A DNA stretch of 64,000 nt from Clostridiales bacterium (GCA_015655075.1 JAATFT010000022.1:1-64000); one strand, 5' to 3'; shown: positions 51,587 to 61,206, counted from the first letter of the stretch. Translations and numbers: made by a program. The notes: generated by a model not told the origin, from the sequence alone.

Positions 51587-51931
51587 ATGAAAGAAATTAC
51601 GATGTACATCAAACCTGAAAAACTTGAGGTGGTAAAGAATATTCTGCATGAACAAGGCTGCGGCGGTATGTCGGTAATGAGCATAATGGGCTGCGGCATT
51701 CAGCTGGGTGAAACGAATCCGGTGAATTTTAAAGGGCTTAGGACCAATATTAACCTGATACCAAAGATTAAAATTGAAGTAGTTGTAAGGGATGAAATAG
51801 TAGATAATATATTGTTGGAAATCAGGGAAAAAGTTGCTACGGGAACCGTTGGTGACGGTAAAGTAATTATTAAGAATGTGGAAGATGTAATGAGGATACG
51901 GACCGGTGAACGGGGAACGGATGCAATATAG
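51587..51931 (+). CDS. PII-family signal protein linked to polyamine transport
   Basis: The 114-aa product is a GlnB/PII protein. The B-loop is TGTVGDGKVII and the C-terminal signature is RIRTGERGTDAI. In the T-loop Gln39 is kept (GCGIQLGETN) and the loop is two residues longer than in E. coli GlnB. The uridylylated Tyr51 is replaced by Leu, and the PKIKIE Lys is retained at 60. No amtB or gln gene is near. It precedes potABCD. I recall that PII proteins linked to pot genes in Firmicutes have been described (PotN). It probably senses ATP/ADP or a metabolite and tunes the transporter. Confidence 0.88.
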   Translation: MKEITMYIKPEKLEVVKNILHEQGCGGMSVMSIMGCGIQLGETNPVNFKGLRTNINLIPKIKIEVVVRDEIVDNILLEIREKVATGTVGDGKVIIKNVEDVMRIRTGERGTDAI

Positions 51932-51958
51932 AAAAATAATATTAAATTATGGCAAAGG

Positions 51959-51990
51959 AGCTGACGGTAATCGTCGGCTTATTTTATTTA
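51959..51990 (+). terminator. Terminator or attenuator between the PII gene and potA
   Basis: AGCTGACG (51959-51966) pairs with CGTCGGCT (51972-51979), including one G-T pair, around a GTAAT loop, followed by TATTTTATTTAAT. It may reduce read-through from the PII gene into potABCD. Confidence 0.6.
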
Positions 51991-52037
51991 ATAGGAAATT
52001 CCGTCCAGAGTCTGGCAAGCCGAACTCTTTGTTCATT

Positions 52038-52073
52038 TGATAGGAAATTCACTTGTGATAGGAAATTCACCTG
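52038..52073 (+). repeat. Two 18-bp tandem repeats before potA
   Basis: TGATAGGAAATTCACTTG and TGATAGGAAATTCACCTG stand head to tail, with a further partial copy (TAATAGGAAATTCCGTCC) at 51989-52006. AACTCTTTGTTC flanks them at 52023 and 52077. This could be a regulatory site or replication slippage. Confidence 0.6.
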
Positions 52074-52131
52074 TGAAACTCTTTGTTCCCGGACAGGGAT
52101 TTGATAAAAGGCAGAATGGAGTGATAAACAT

Positions 52132-53262
52132 ATGGAGGAAAGAAGAGCGATTGTAGAAATTAAGAATGTAAACAAAATCTTTGGCGAAAATCATGTGGTA
52201 CATGATTTGGATCTGACAATTTATGAAGGAGAATTTCTGACAATGCTTGGCCCGTCCGGCTGCGGCAAAACGACTATATTAAGGATGATAGGCGGATTTG
52301 AAGAACCCTCCGGCGGACAGATTTTGGTTGAGGGAGAAAGAGTGGAAGAAAAAGAACCCTTTGAGCGTAATGTAAACACGGTTTTTCAAAGCTATGCACT
52401 GTTCCCTCATATGGACATATTTAACAATGTTGCTTATGGCTTAAAAATGAAGAAAGTAAAAAAAGAAGAAATCAGCAGGCGGGTGAAAGAGATGCTTGCC
52501 CTGGTTCAGTTAAATGGTTTTGAAAAACGTTATCCCAGTCAGCTTTCAGGGGGACAGAAACAAAGGGTTGCCATAGCAAGGGCACTGATTAACCGGCCTA
52601 AAGTACTGCTCTTAGATGAACCTCTTGGTGCCCTGGATTTAAAATTAAGAAAGGAAATGCAGCTGGAATTAAAAAATCTGCAGAAAAAGCTGGGAATCAC
52701 CTTTGTATATGTAACCCATGACCAGGAAGAAGCACTGGCTATGAGTGACCGGATTGCCGTTATGAACCAGGGGTATTTAGACCAGCTTGACACACCGGAA
52801 AAGGTGTATGAAAAACCCGTTACCAGATTTGTTGCGGATTTTATCGGTGAATCCAACATCTTTGAGGCAACTATGTCCGAAATTACAGGGAATACGGCAA
52901 GTATCGGCTTAGAGGTCGGTTATGCCCTGGGTCTGGCGGAAGAAGGGGTCACCTATGCCCCTTCTGAAATGGTATATGCCTGTGTAAGGCCGGAAAAAGT
53001 TTTATTTTCCCAGGAGACGATAGAGGGATTTAACATAAAAGGTGTTGTAAGGGAACAGATCTATGTGGGTAATATCATTAAGAGCAATGTAATTATTGCC
53101 AACGGGCAGACTGTTAAAATCAGCAGGCTTGATATTGATGAGGTACCTAAGGTCGGCGAAAGAATCAACCTCTACTGGAATTCGGATGATGTGGTAATTA
53201 TGAAATCCAGAGGGTATCAGATCCGCAGTGTAATTGAGAATGCCAGTTTGGGAGGTAATTAA
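52132..53262 (+). CDS. potA: Spermidine/putrescine ABC transporter ATPase PotA
   Basis: The 376-aa protein has Walker A LGPSGCGKTT, signature LSGGQKQRVA, Walker B VLLLDEPLGALD and the H-loop in VTHDQEEALAM. A C-terminal TOBE-type regulatory domain of about 130 residues follows (CVRPEKVLFS and KISRLDIDEVP). Order and linkage with potBCD identify the polyamine importer. It abuts potB with no gap. Confidence 0.93.
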   Translation: MEERRAIVEIKNVNKIFGENHVVHDLDLTIYEGEFLTMLGPSGCGKTTILRMIGGFEEPSGGQILVEGERVEEKEPFERNVNTVFQSYALFPHMDIFNNVAYGLKMKKVKKEEISRRVKEMLALVQLNGFEKRYPSQLSGGQKQRVAIARALINRPKVLLLDEPLGALDLKLRKEMQLELKNLQKKLGITFVYVTHDQEEALAMSDRIAVMNQGYLDQLDTPEKVYEKPVTRFVADFIGESNIFEATMSEITGNTASIGLEVGYALGLAEEGVTYAPSEMVYACVRPEKVLFSQETIEGFNIKGVVREQIYVGNIIKSNVIIANGQTVKISRLDIDEVPKVGERINLYWNSDDVVIMKSRGYQIRSVIENASLGGN

Positions 53263-54132
53263 ATGAAAAAAAACTACAAGGCCAGGAATAAAACAATCCC
53301 TTTATTGACCACGGTTTCCCCGGTTGCCGTATGGCTTATTTTACTGGTGGCGGCGCCTCTGCTGTATGTTTTATTTTTAAGCTTTTTATCTACGGACGGT
53401 TATAATGTAGTATTTCGGTTTACTTTTGATAATTATAAGAACCTGATCAATCCTACCTATATGGAGATTTATGCCAACTCCTTCCTTATTGCTTTTTTTA
53501 CAACCCTGATATGTATCCTGGCCGGTTATCCTTTTGCCTACCATATGGCTTTGGCAGGCAAAAAGAAGAAAGCCGTTATGATGGTAATGCTGATGGTTCC
53601 CTTTTGGACCAATTCCTTAATCCGTTTAAACGGCTGGAAAACTATTTTAGGCAAAACAGGATTTGTAAATACCCTGCTGCTAAATCTGGAAATGATCCAT
53701 GAGCCGGTTGAAATCCTGTATACAAGGGGTGCCGTATTACTTGGAATGGTATACACATTAATTCCTTATATGATACTTCCGCTGTTTGCCTCCATCGATA
53801 AGCTGGACCGCAGCTTATTGGAGGCCTCCAATGATTTAGGTGCCAATAAGGTAAAGACCTTTCTCCATGTTACCTTACCCCTTACCTTTGCGGGAATATT
53901 TTCAGGCTCCATTATGATATTTATACCTTCCCTGGGGTATTTCTTTGTATCCGATATTATGGGCGGAGGTAAATCCCAGCTTATCGGAAATTTAATCGAA
54001 ACACAGTTTAAAGCTGCGAATAACTGGCCTCTGGGTGCAAGCCTGTCCATGATGCTTATATTCTTAATCCTTATTATGGTTACCGTTTACAAGAAGAGCG
54101 GCGGTAATATGGAAGATCTGGGGGTGATGTAA
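53263..54132 (+). CDS. potB: Polyamine ABC transporter permease PotB
   Basis: The 289-aa protein has six membrane segments and the permease EAA loop LLEASNDLGANKVKTFLHVT. The first long helix is PVAVWLILLVAAPLLYVLFL. It is encoded between potA and potC. Confidence 0.92.
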   Translation: MKKNYKARNKTIPLLTTVSPVAVWLILLVAAPLLYVLFLSFLSTDGYNVVFRFTFDNYKNLINPTYMEIYANSFLIAFFTTLICILAGYPFAYHMALAGKKKKAVMMVMLMVPFWTNSLIRLNGWKTILGKTGFVNTLLLNLEMIHEPVEILYTRGAVLLGMVYTLIPYMILPLFASIDKLDRSLLEASNDLGANKVKTFLHVTLPLTFAGIFSGSIMIFIPSLGYFFVSDIMGGGKSQLIGNLIETQFKAANNWPLGASLSMMLIFLILIMVTVYKKSGGNMEDLGVM

Positions 54133-54133
54133 A

Positions 54134-54928
54134 ATGAGAAACAGACGGAAAAAATTTGGCAGTGTGTTATCTAATATTTACAGTTATTTGGTTTATCTGT
54201 TTTTATATCTGCCAATTTTTGTTGTTCTTTTATTCTCCTTTAATACTTCAAAGAGAAATATTGTATTTGAAGGTTTTACCTTTGAATGGTATTTAAGACT
54301 GCCGGATAATGATTCTCTTTTAAATGCATACGGCAATACCCTTTTCGTCGGCTGCATCAGTACCGTTATCGCTACCGTAATCGGTACCCTGGCTTCCTAT
54401 GGTATGTCAAAATATAAATTCAAGGGAAAAGGCATTATTGACATACTGCTTTACATTCCGGTGGTTATTCCTGAAATTGTATTAGGCATATCCTTGTTAG
54501 CCATTTTTAATCTTTCCAATGTGCCTATGGGTTTAACTTCCTTAATCATAGCCCATGCCACCTTCAGCATTCCCTTTGTGGTATTTACGGTAAATGCCAG
54601 GCTGGCAGGTTTTGACCGTTCTGTTGAGGAAGCGGCAATGGATTTAGGAGCCGGCCGGCTGAAAACCTTCTTTACGGTAACCTTGCCCATTATTATGCCG
54701 GGGGTCATATCCGGAGCCTTTTTGGCCTTTACCTTATCCGTTGATGATATCATCATCAGCTTTTTTACAACGGGACCCGGCAGCAATACCTTTCCGCTAA
54801 AGGTTATGGAGTTAACCAAAACGGGTGTTACCCCGGATGTATATGCACTTACCACCATTGTATTTATTGTTACCGTTGCGGTTACCTTCCTGTCCCAGAG
54901 GGATAAAAAGAAGCCTGTAAAAGGTTAA
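54134..54928 (+). CDS. potC: Polyamine ABC transporter permease PotC
   Basis: The 264-aa protein has the EAA loop VEEAAMDLGAGRLKTFFTVT, six membrane segments and SVDDIIISFFTTGPGSNTFP, which is strongly conserved in PotC. It starts two bases after the potB stop. Confidence 0.93.
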   Translation: MRNRRKKFGSVLSNIYSYLVYLFLYLPIFVVLLFSFNTSKRNIVFEGFTFEWYLRLPDNDSLLNAYGNTLFVGCISTVIATVIGTLASYGMSKYKFKGKGIIDILLYIPVVIPEIVLGISLLAIFNLSNVPMGLTSLIIAHATFSIPFVVFTVNARLAGFDRSVEEAAMDLGAGRLKTFFTVTLPIIMPGVISGAFLAFTLSVDDIIISFFTTGPGSNTFPLKVMELTKTGVTPDVYALTTIVFIVTVAVTFLSQRDKKKPVKG

Positions 54929-55018
54929 GTTAAAAAATAAAAAGGTATTATTTGGGGAATTAAGACAGTTTGTGATTCATATAAAAACAAATTTATGACT
55001 AAGAAAGGAAGAGAGTTT

Positions 55019-56071
55019 ATGAAAAGAGGAAAAGTAATATTATTAACGGCCGTTGCGGCCGTATTGTTGTCAGGGCTTGCCGCCTGCGGCGGGACCCAGA
55101 AAAACGGGACACTGAATTTGTTTATATGGACGGAGTACATACCGGATTCCGTCATTGAAGGTTTTGAGAAGGAAACCGGGATCGACGTACAGATGCAGAC
55201 CTTTTCCAGCAACGAAGAAATGCTTGCCAAGGTTCAGGGAAGTAACCCGGGAGCTTACGATATTGTGGTGCCAAGTGATTATATGGTGGAAAATATGATT
55301 TCCCAGGATATATTACTGGAAATGGATGAATCCCAATTAACCAATTTAGGAAATCTGGATCCTGCTTATTTAAATCCAAGCTATGATCCGGAGAGCAAAT
55401 ATTCGATTCCTTACATGGGAGGCGCGGGTGTAATCGTCTACAATAAGAATATGGTGGAAGAGGGGGCTGATTTCACGGATTATGATGAACTGTTTAAGAC
55501 GGTCTATAATAATTCCATGGTAGTATTGGATGACTTCAGGTCTATTGTAGGAATTACGGCTCTTAGCATGGGTTATGACTTTAATGAAACCGATGAAACC
55601 AAATTAGGGGAAGTAAAAGAAAAAATGCTTACCCTAAAGCCTAATATTAAGAGTTTTGACAGCGATTCCCCAAAGACCTTAATGATTACGGAAGAGACGG
55701 CCGTGGGCCTTATGTGGAGCGGAGAAGCCGCCCTGGCTTTATCAGAGAATGAAAATCTGGACATTGCATTTCCGGAAAAAGGCATGTATTTATTCTTAGA
55801 TAATTTATGTATCACAAAAGATGCGAAAAATGCGGACAATGCTTATAAATTCATCGACTATGTATTAAAAGCGGAGGTTAATAAAGAAATTTCAACGGAA
55901 TTCCCGTACCTGAATCCAAACTCGGCCGGAGTTGCATTAATGGAGGATGCCTATAAAAACAATAAAGCAATTGTAATACCTCCGGAAGAAATTGCCAAGG
56001 GATATTACGTTAAGAACATTGGTAAAACAGTTGATTTATACAGTGAAATATGGGCTGAATTTACAAAATAA
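55019..56071 (+). CDS. potD: Polyamine-binding lipoprotein PotD
   Basis: ATG 55019 has AAAGGAAGAG upstream; the frame opens at 54995. The 350-aa product has a lipoprotein signal ending LLSGLAACGG, then LNLFIWTEYIPDSVIEGFEK, YDIVVPSDYMVENM and YKFIDYVLKAEV, typical of PotD/PotF. It is the extracellular receptor of the importer. Confidence 0.94.
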   Translation: MKRGKVILLTAVAAVLLSGLAACGGTQKNGTLNLFIWTEYIPDSVIEGFEKETGIDVQMQTFSSNEEMLAKVQGSNPGAYDIVVPSDYMVENMISQDILLEMDESQLTNLGNLDPAYLNPSYDPESKYSIPYMGGAGVIVYNKNMVEEGADFTDYDELFKTVYNNSMVVLDDFRSIVGITALSMGYDFNETDETKLGEVKEKMLTLKPNIKSFDSDSPKTLMITEETAVGLMWSGEAALALSENENLDIAFPEKGMYLFLDNLCITKDAKNADNAYKFIDYVLKAEVNKEISTEFPYLNPNSAGVALMEDAYKNNKAIVIPPEEIAKGYYVKNIGKTVDLYSEIWAEFTK

Positions 56072-56087
56072 AAGGAGTATAGAAATC

Positions 56088-57443
56088 ATGACAAAAAAAG
56101 AAAACGTAATTAAAGACCTGGAAAGAGTAATTAAGATCATTCACAGTGATGAATTAAGTGAAGAAGAGAAGAAGCAGATAACCCAGGAAACTGTGGAATA
56201 CTTTGACACTTATGTCAGTCCCGGATGGTTAAAATACAGGAAATCCGTATCCACCAATGCAGCCGTAGTGGAATGGAAGGATTATGGTGCATACTGCACC
56301 GGCCTTTACGGAGAAGAATTCATAGACTGCCTGGGCGGGTTTGGTATCTATACCTGCGGTCACAGAAATCCTGAAATAATCGAAACCGTAAAGGCACAGC
56401 TTGACCATCAGGCACTTCATTCCCAGGAGCTGCTGGATCCCTTAAGAGGGTATCTGGCAAAAGCAGTGGCAGACATTACGCCGGGTGACCTTGAAAAATG
56501 TTTTTTTACCAACGGCGGCGCAGAAGCGGTGGAAATGGCATTGAAATTAGCCAGAATCGCAACGGGGGGAAAATGGTTTATTTCTACCGTAGGAGCTTTC
56601 CATGGCAAATCCATGGGAGCCGTATCCATGGGGGGTAAAAGTACCTACCGTGTGCCTTATACGCCAATGGTGCAGCAGGTCCAGCATGTGGAATACGGAA
56701 ATGCCGAAGATATCCGGAAAGCAGTCCGTAACTTAATAGCAGTAGGCGAATCCGTAGCGGCCGTGATTTTGGAACCCATTCAGGGGGAAGCCGGTATTAT
56801 TATACCACCGGCCGGTTACTTAAAGGAAGTCAGGAAAATTTGCGATGAATACGGCGTTGCCTTAATCTTTGATGAAATCCAGACCGGAATGGGCAGAACC
56901 GGTACCATGTTCCGCTGTGAGGCAGAAGGAGTGACTCCGGATATCCTTACCTTTGGCAAAGCTTTTGGAGGCGGTATAATGCCCATAACCGGCATTATAT
57001 GCAGACCTCATATGTGGACGGAGGAACTGATTGAAAATCCATGGCTCCTTGGTTCGCCCACCTTCGGAGGCAACCCTCTGGCCTGCTCCGCAGCCATAGC
57101 AACGATAAAATACATGCTGGAAAATGATGTTCCCAAGCAGTGTGCGGAAAAAGGCGGATATTTATTAGCCGGATTAAAGAGGCTGAAAGATAAATTCCCC
57201 GGTGTTATTTCCGATGTCCGCGGTGCCGGCTTAATGATCGGTCTGGAATTTGTTAAAAGTGAGGTGGGATACTCCGTTGCCAAGGGTATGTTTGCAAGAA
57301 GGGTTATGACGGCAGGAACTTTAGTCAATGCAAAATGCATCCGTTTTGAACCGGCGGCCGTCATCAGTTACGAAGATATGGATAAGGTTCTGTCCAGAAT
57401 GGAAGAAGCAATTGCTGATACGAAGGAAGAGTTTGAGTTATAG
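56088..57443 (+). CDS. patA: Putrescine aminotransferase (class III, PLP)
   Basis: ATG 56088 follows AAAGGAGTATAG; the frame opens at 55992 inside potD. The 451-aa class III aminotransferase has GGFGIYTCGHRNPEIIETVK, FFTNGGAEAVEMALKLAR, the PLP Asp in LIFDEIQTGMGRTG and the PLP Lys in DILTFGKAFGGGIMP. The match to YgjG/PatA and the place after potD indicate putrescine to 4-aminobutanal with 2-oxoglutarate. Ornithine aminotransferase activity is a weaker alternative. Confidence 0.9.
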   Translation: MTKKENVIKDLERVIKIIHSDELSEEEKKQITQETVEYFDTYVSPGWLKYRKSVSTNAAVVEWKDYGAYCTGLYGEEFIDCLGGFGIYTCGHRNPEIIETVKAQLDHQALHSQELLDPLRGYLAKAVADITPGDLEKCFFTNGGAEAVEMALKLARIATGGKWFISTVGAFHGKSMGAVSMGGKSTYRVPYTPMVQQVQHVEYGNAEDIRKAVRNLIAVGESVAAVILEPIQGEAGIIIPPAGYLKEVRKICDEYGVALIFDEIQTGMGRTGTMFRCEAEGVTPDILTFGKAFGGGIMPITGIICRPHMWTEELIENPWLLGSPTFGGNPLACSAAIATIKYMLENDVPKQCAEKGGYLLAGLKRLKDKFPGVISDVRGAGLMIGLEFVKSEVGYSVAKGMFARRVMTAGTLVNAKCIRFEPAAVISYEDMDKVLSRMEEAIADTKEEFEL

Positions 57444-57542
57444 ATATCATGATAAAAAATAAAAATAGTATCGATTCAGTCGATCCGGGAGATCCGGAAA
57501 TAATTTAGTATTTTAATGCTGCGGATAATTAAGAAATAGAAA

Positions 57543-57696
57543 TGAGTACTCTCGAAAACTCCCCTGTACGCATCTTTGCGGCTGATTTTTCGCCGGCTGC
57601 ACACAAATTTAATCCACGTACGCCTCATAAATTTGCGTATATCTGACAAAAAATCATCTCACAAATCTGCATACAAAGAGTTTCCGGGAGTGCTCA
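57543..57696. repeat. MITE-like element, family E (about 154 bp)
   Basis: TGAGTACTCTCGAAAACTC at the left and GAGTTTCCGGGAGTGCTCA at the right are inverted repeats that extend inward (TGTACGCA against TGCATACA). It fills most of the gap between the aminotransferase and dehydrogenase genes and ends about 11 bp before the ribosome binding site of the latter. Confidence 0.6.
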
Positions 57697-57721
57697 GAAA
57701 ATTAGAATGGAGGAAGCTGCT

Positions 57722-59206
57722 ATGGTAATTAAGAATAATTATATTAATGGTGAATGGGTTCCTGCCCTGTCCGGTAAAACAAGAAAAGTAATTAATCCTG
57801 CCAATGGTGAAGTAATTGCAGAAACGGCAGAAGGCAATGCAGAGGATGCCGTACTGGCAATTGGGGCCGCGAGGAAAGCCTTCTATGGTAAGGGTGAATG
57901 GAGGCGGATGAGCGCCCAGAGCCGCTCTGATATACTGTTAAAAATTGCAGATGAGATGGATGCAAGAAGGGACGAATTAGCCAGAACCGATACCCTGGAT
58001 AACGGAAAACCGCTGCGTGAAGCGGAGGGGGATATTGATGACGCGATCCACTGTTTCCGCTATTATGCGGGCATGATTAAGGCTCCTTACGGCGGTGTAT
58101 ATGACGTAAGCGATGCTTTCGGGCCTATGCACTCCTATACCATCCATGAACCGGTAGGTGTATGCGGGCAGATTACCCCGTGGAATTACCCGTTATTGAT
58201 GGCAGTGTGGAAAATTGCACCTGCCCTGGCGGCCGGTAACAGTATTGTATTTAAACCAAGTTCCCTTACCCCTTTATCTTCCGTATTATTGTTTGAAATC
58301 CTGGATCATGCCGGTTTACCGAAAGGAACCGTCAATCTGGTCATGGGCTCCGGGGCTTTAGTAGGCCGGGAGATAGCTAAAAACCATGATGTTGACATGG
58401 TGACCTTTACCGGCAGTACGCAAGTAGGCAGGGAGATAGCCAAGGCAGCAGTAGGTAACTTAAAAAAGGTGGGTTTAGAGTTAGGCGGCAAATCTCCTAA
58501 TGTCATATTTGCAGATGCAGATCTGGAGGGCGCAGTTGAATGGGCTATGATAGGTATTTTCTTTAACCAGGGCGAAGTGTGTTCAGCCGGTTCCAGAATT
58601 ATAATTGAAGAAAGTATCAAAGATAAATTTGTTGCAAGGCTTGCAGAACGTGGGAATGGAATGACCTTGGGCAATGGGCTTGACAATCCGGATATGGGGC
58701 CTTTGGTATCGGAAGAACATATGAATACGGTACTTCATTATATAGAAACGGCAAAAAAAGAAGGGGCAGTCTGTGTATGCGGCGGTTACCGGTATACCGA
58801 AAGGGAATGTGCCGCAGGTTATTATGTAAGACCGACTGTTTTTGATAACTGTACTCCGGATATGACCATTGTAAAAGAAGAAGTGTTCGGCCCGGTTGTA
58901 ACCATTCAGACCTTTAAAACAGAAGAAGAAGCGGTTAATTTAGCCAATGATACCATATACGGCCTTGCAGGTGCTGTTTTTACTGCGGATGGAGCAAGGG
59001 CTTTACGTGTGGTAAAGGAAATAAGGGCCGGAATCACCTGGATTAACTGTTATAACCCAACCTTTAACGAAGCCCCGTGGGGAGGCTATAAGATGAGCGG
59101 TTACGGCAGGGAACTGGGAATCCATGGCCTGGAAGAATATCAGGAGATAAAACAGGTTAATATTAACCTGTCACCGGGAACTATCGGCTGGTATGAAGAA
59201 AGATAG
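57722..59206 (+). CDS. Aldehyde dehydrogenase, probable 4-aminobutanal dehydrogenase
   Basis: ATG 57722 has GGAGGAAG upstream; the frame opens at 57707. The 494-aa NAD-dependent enzyme has PWNYPLLMAVWKIAPALAAG, TFTGSTQVGREIAKAA, the catalytic Glu in VGLELGGKSPNVIFADADLE and the Cys in NQGEVCSAGSRI. It belongs to the betaine/aminobutyraldehyde group, and the context after putrescine aminotransferase suggests oxidation of 4-aminobutanal to GABA. Confidence 0.9.
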   Translation: MVIKNNYINGEWVPALSGKTRKVINPANGEVIAETAEGNAEDAVLAIGAARKAFYGKGEWRRMSAQSRSDILLKIADEMDARRDELARTDTLDNGKPLREAEGDIDDAIHCFRYYAGMIKAPYGGVYDVSDAFGPMHSYTIHEPVGVCGQITPWNYPLLMAVWKIAPALAAGNSIVFKPSSLTPLSSVLLFEILDHAGLPKGTVNLVMGSGALVGREIAKNHDVDMVTFTGSTQVGREIAKAAVGNLKKVGLELGGKSPNVIFADADLEGAVEWAMIGIFFNQGEVCSAGSRIIIEESIKDKFVARLAERGNGMTLGNGLDNPDMGPLVSEEHMNTVLHYIETAKKEGAVCVCGGYRYTERECAAGYYVRPTVFDNCTPDMTIVKEEVFGPVVTIQTFKTEEEAVNLANDTIYGLAGAVFTADGARALRVVKEIRAGITWINCYNPTFNEAPWGGYKMSGYGRELGIHGLEEYQEIKQVNINLSPGTIGWYEER

Positions 59207-59660
59207 AACAGTACCTTAAGCGGCCGGGAAGATGGCAGTATTCATTACTGACCGAATTCCGGCAGGGGCTGTATAGAGTCAATTTTCTTTCCGTCAATTT
59301 CATTTATTTTATATTTATTTAGAAACATAAAGATAAAGAGAGCATGAGAAATTAGTACTAAGTTGTGGGCGGCAGGTAAAAACAATGCCTGTAAATATGC
59401 TATTTATGCATATTTACAGGCATTTTCAAGGGTTTTTCAAGGTAAAAATATGTTGACAAATAGATTAATTTGTCTAAAATAGTAATAGGTATCCTGTTTA
59501 TTATTACAGGATGATGGATAAATATGTAGAAAGCTGCTCTATATTTAGAAGTAATAAATATGAATTAGAAGTAGTAATTTGAAATATGAAATATTTTCAG
59601 GATAAGAATTTTTGGTTATTTTAAAGGATTGGGATTAGAAATTACAAAGGAGCTGCATGT
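59207..59660. other. Intergenic region with terminator and mot promoter
   Basis: About 450 bp without a supported gene. It holds the terminator at 59384 and a TTGACA/TAAAAT promoter candidate (59453-59458 and 59475-59480, 16-bp spacer). The remainder is AT-rich leader before motA. Confidence 0.5.
59384..59430. terminator. Strong intrinsic terminator
   Basis: AATGCCTGTAAATATGC (59384-59400) pairs perfectly with GCATATTTACAGGCATT (59408-59424) and is followed by TTC and further T-rich sequence. It closes the polyamine operon. Confidence 0.8.
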
Positions 59661-60437
59661 ATGGATATTACTATAATTATTAGCATAATATTAGCTTTTG
59701 CATCGTTGATTGTCGCATTTATTTTTGAGGGAGGTGAACCGTCAGCCCTGTTACAGCCCACTGCCGCACTGATTGTTTTCGGAGGAACCTTTGGAGCGGT
59801 GGGTATATCTTTTCAAGTGTCGGTATTGGCTAAAATACCCAAGGTGGTTTCAATTGCGTTTAAAAAACATAAACAGGATAGAAGACAGATTATAAACACC
59901 TTCTATAAGATATCCAACATGGCAAGAACAAGCGGCCTGTTATCTCTGGAAACAGAAATTCAAAACGATACCTATGATAAATTTATCGTAGAGGGAATTC
60001 AACTGGTAATGGACGGAACGGATCCTGAAATCATTAAAAAAACTCTGGAAAATAAAGTTGATAATATGGAATACCGCCATTCAAAGGGAATAGCGGTTTT
60101 CGAGGCTGCCGGCGGTTTTGGGCCGACCATGGGTGTTCTCGGTACGGTTATGGGACTGGTGCACGTATTAGGTAATTTAAGCAATCCAGATGAACTTGGA
60201 CCCCAGATAGCGGTTGCATTTATAGCAACCTTATATGGTGTGGGTTCCGCCAACCTTTTATGGCTTCCGCTGGCAAATAAATTAAAAGTATTGGATATGG
60301 ACGAAATTGTAACAAAGAACATGATGGTGGATGGTATTTTAATGGTTCAGGAAGGCGGCAATCCGGCGTTGATCGTAGAAAGGCTGAAAGGGTACTTAGA
60401 TGATGAAAAAGAAGGAGAAGAAACCGGAGAACAGTGA
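59661..60437 (+). CDS. motA: Flagellar motor stator protein MotA
   Basis: The 258-aa protein has four membrane segments, with an N-terminal SIILAFASLIVAFIFEGGEP and the conserved AAGGFGPTMGVLGTVMGLVH with the pore Pro. The cytoplasmic loop between helices 2 and 3 is of normal size. AAAGGAGCTG precedes ATG 59661. It forms the ion channel with MotB. No other flagellar genes are in the window. Confidence 0.94.
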   Translation: MDITIIISIILAFASLIVAFIFEGGEPSALLQPTAALIVFGGTFGAVGISFQVSVLAKIPKVVSIAFKKHKQDRRQIINTFYKISNMARTSGLLSLETEIQNDTYDKFIVEGIQLVMDGTDPEIIKKTLENKVDNMEYRHSKGIAVFEAAGGFGPTMGVLGTVMGLVHVLGNLSNPDELGPQIAVAFIATLYGVGSANLLWLPLANKLKVLDMDEIVTKNMMVDGILMVQEGGNPALIVERLKGYLDDEKEGEETGEQ

Positions 60438-61206
60438 AAGATGGCTGCTTACTTACTCGGATTTAATTACATTATTAATGATTTTGTTTGTTGTTCTTTA
60501 TGCAATCAGCAATGTAAACCAAACGGAATATGAAGCCTTATCCGAATCCTTAAATGGTGCTATGGGAAATACGGGAAAGAATTTAAACGGATCAATCATA
60601 TTAAAAGGTAACGGAATCTTAGACGGCGGCACGGGAATTACCGCCGACAGTAACGGCGGGGATAAAGAAGCAGCATCGGAAGGTTCCGGGGAAGATTATT
60701 CCATTGACGAAAGTGACGGTATCAGCAGGGAGGAATTTATAAAGTTGAGAACCAGCCTCTATAATGCCACTAAAAACAGCAATCTCAAAGATAAACTCCG
60801 TATAACGGTGGAGGATAAAGGTATGGTTATAACCCTGCCGAATGATATCCTGTTTGACAGCGGAGAGGCCGATATTAAACCGGAGATGAGAACCGTTTTG
60901 GATGAAATCGCCCAATTGCTGAACAGTGTGGACTGTCCTATTCAGGTGGAGGGACATACCGACAATATTCCGGTAAATAACAGTGAGTACACATCCAATT
61001 GGCAGTTGTCTGCGGAAAGAGCGGCCAATGTGGTTCAATATCTCGTAGAAAATTATAAGATTGAACCGGATAGATTAGCGGCAATCGGCTATGGCGAATA
61101 TAAACCGGTTTCCTCCAACAAAACAGTAGAAGGCAGAATGAAAAACAGAAGAATCAGTATAACACTTCTTTATAATGAAGAAGCCGATCAGGCTCAAAAG
61201 GAATAA
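60400..61206 (+). CDS. motB: Flagellar motor stator protein MotB
   Basis: The 268-aa protein has one membrane helix with the ion-binding Asp in WLLTYSDLITLLMILFVVLY, a Gly/Ser-rich linker and an OmpA-type peptidoglycan-binding domain (VEGHTDNIPVNNSEYTSNWQ and GYGEYKPVSSNKTVEGRMKN). It overlaps motA by 38 bases (ATG 60400 or 60403). Confidence 0.94.
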   Translation: MMKKKEKKPENSERWLLTYSDLITLLMILFVVLYAISNVNQTEYEALSESLNGAMGNTGKNLNGSIILKGNGILDGGTGITADSNGGDKEAASEGSGEDYSIDESDGISREEFIKLRTSLYNATKNSNLKDKLRITVEDKGMVITLPNDILFDSGEADIKPEMRTVLDEIAQLLNSVDCPIQVEGHTDNIPVNNSEYTSNWQLSAERAANVVQYLVENYKIEPDRLAAIGYGEYKPVSSNKTVEGRMKNRRISITLLYNEEADQAQKE

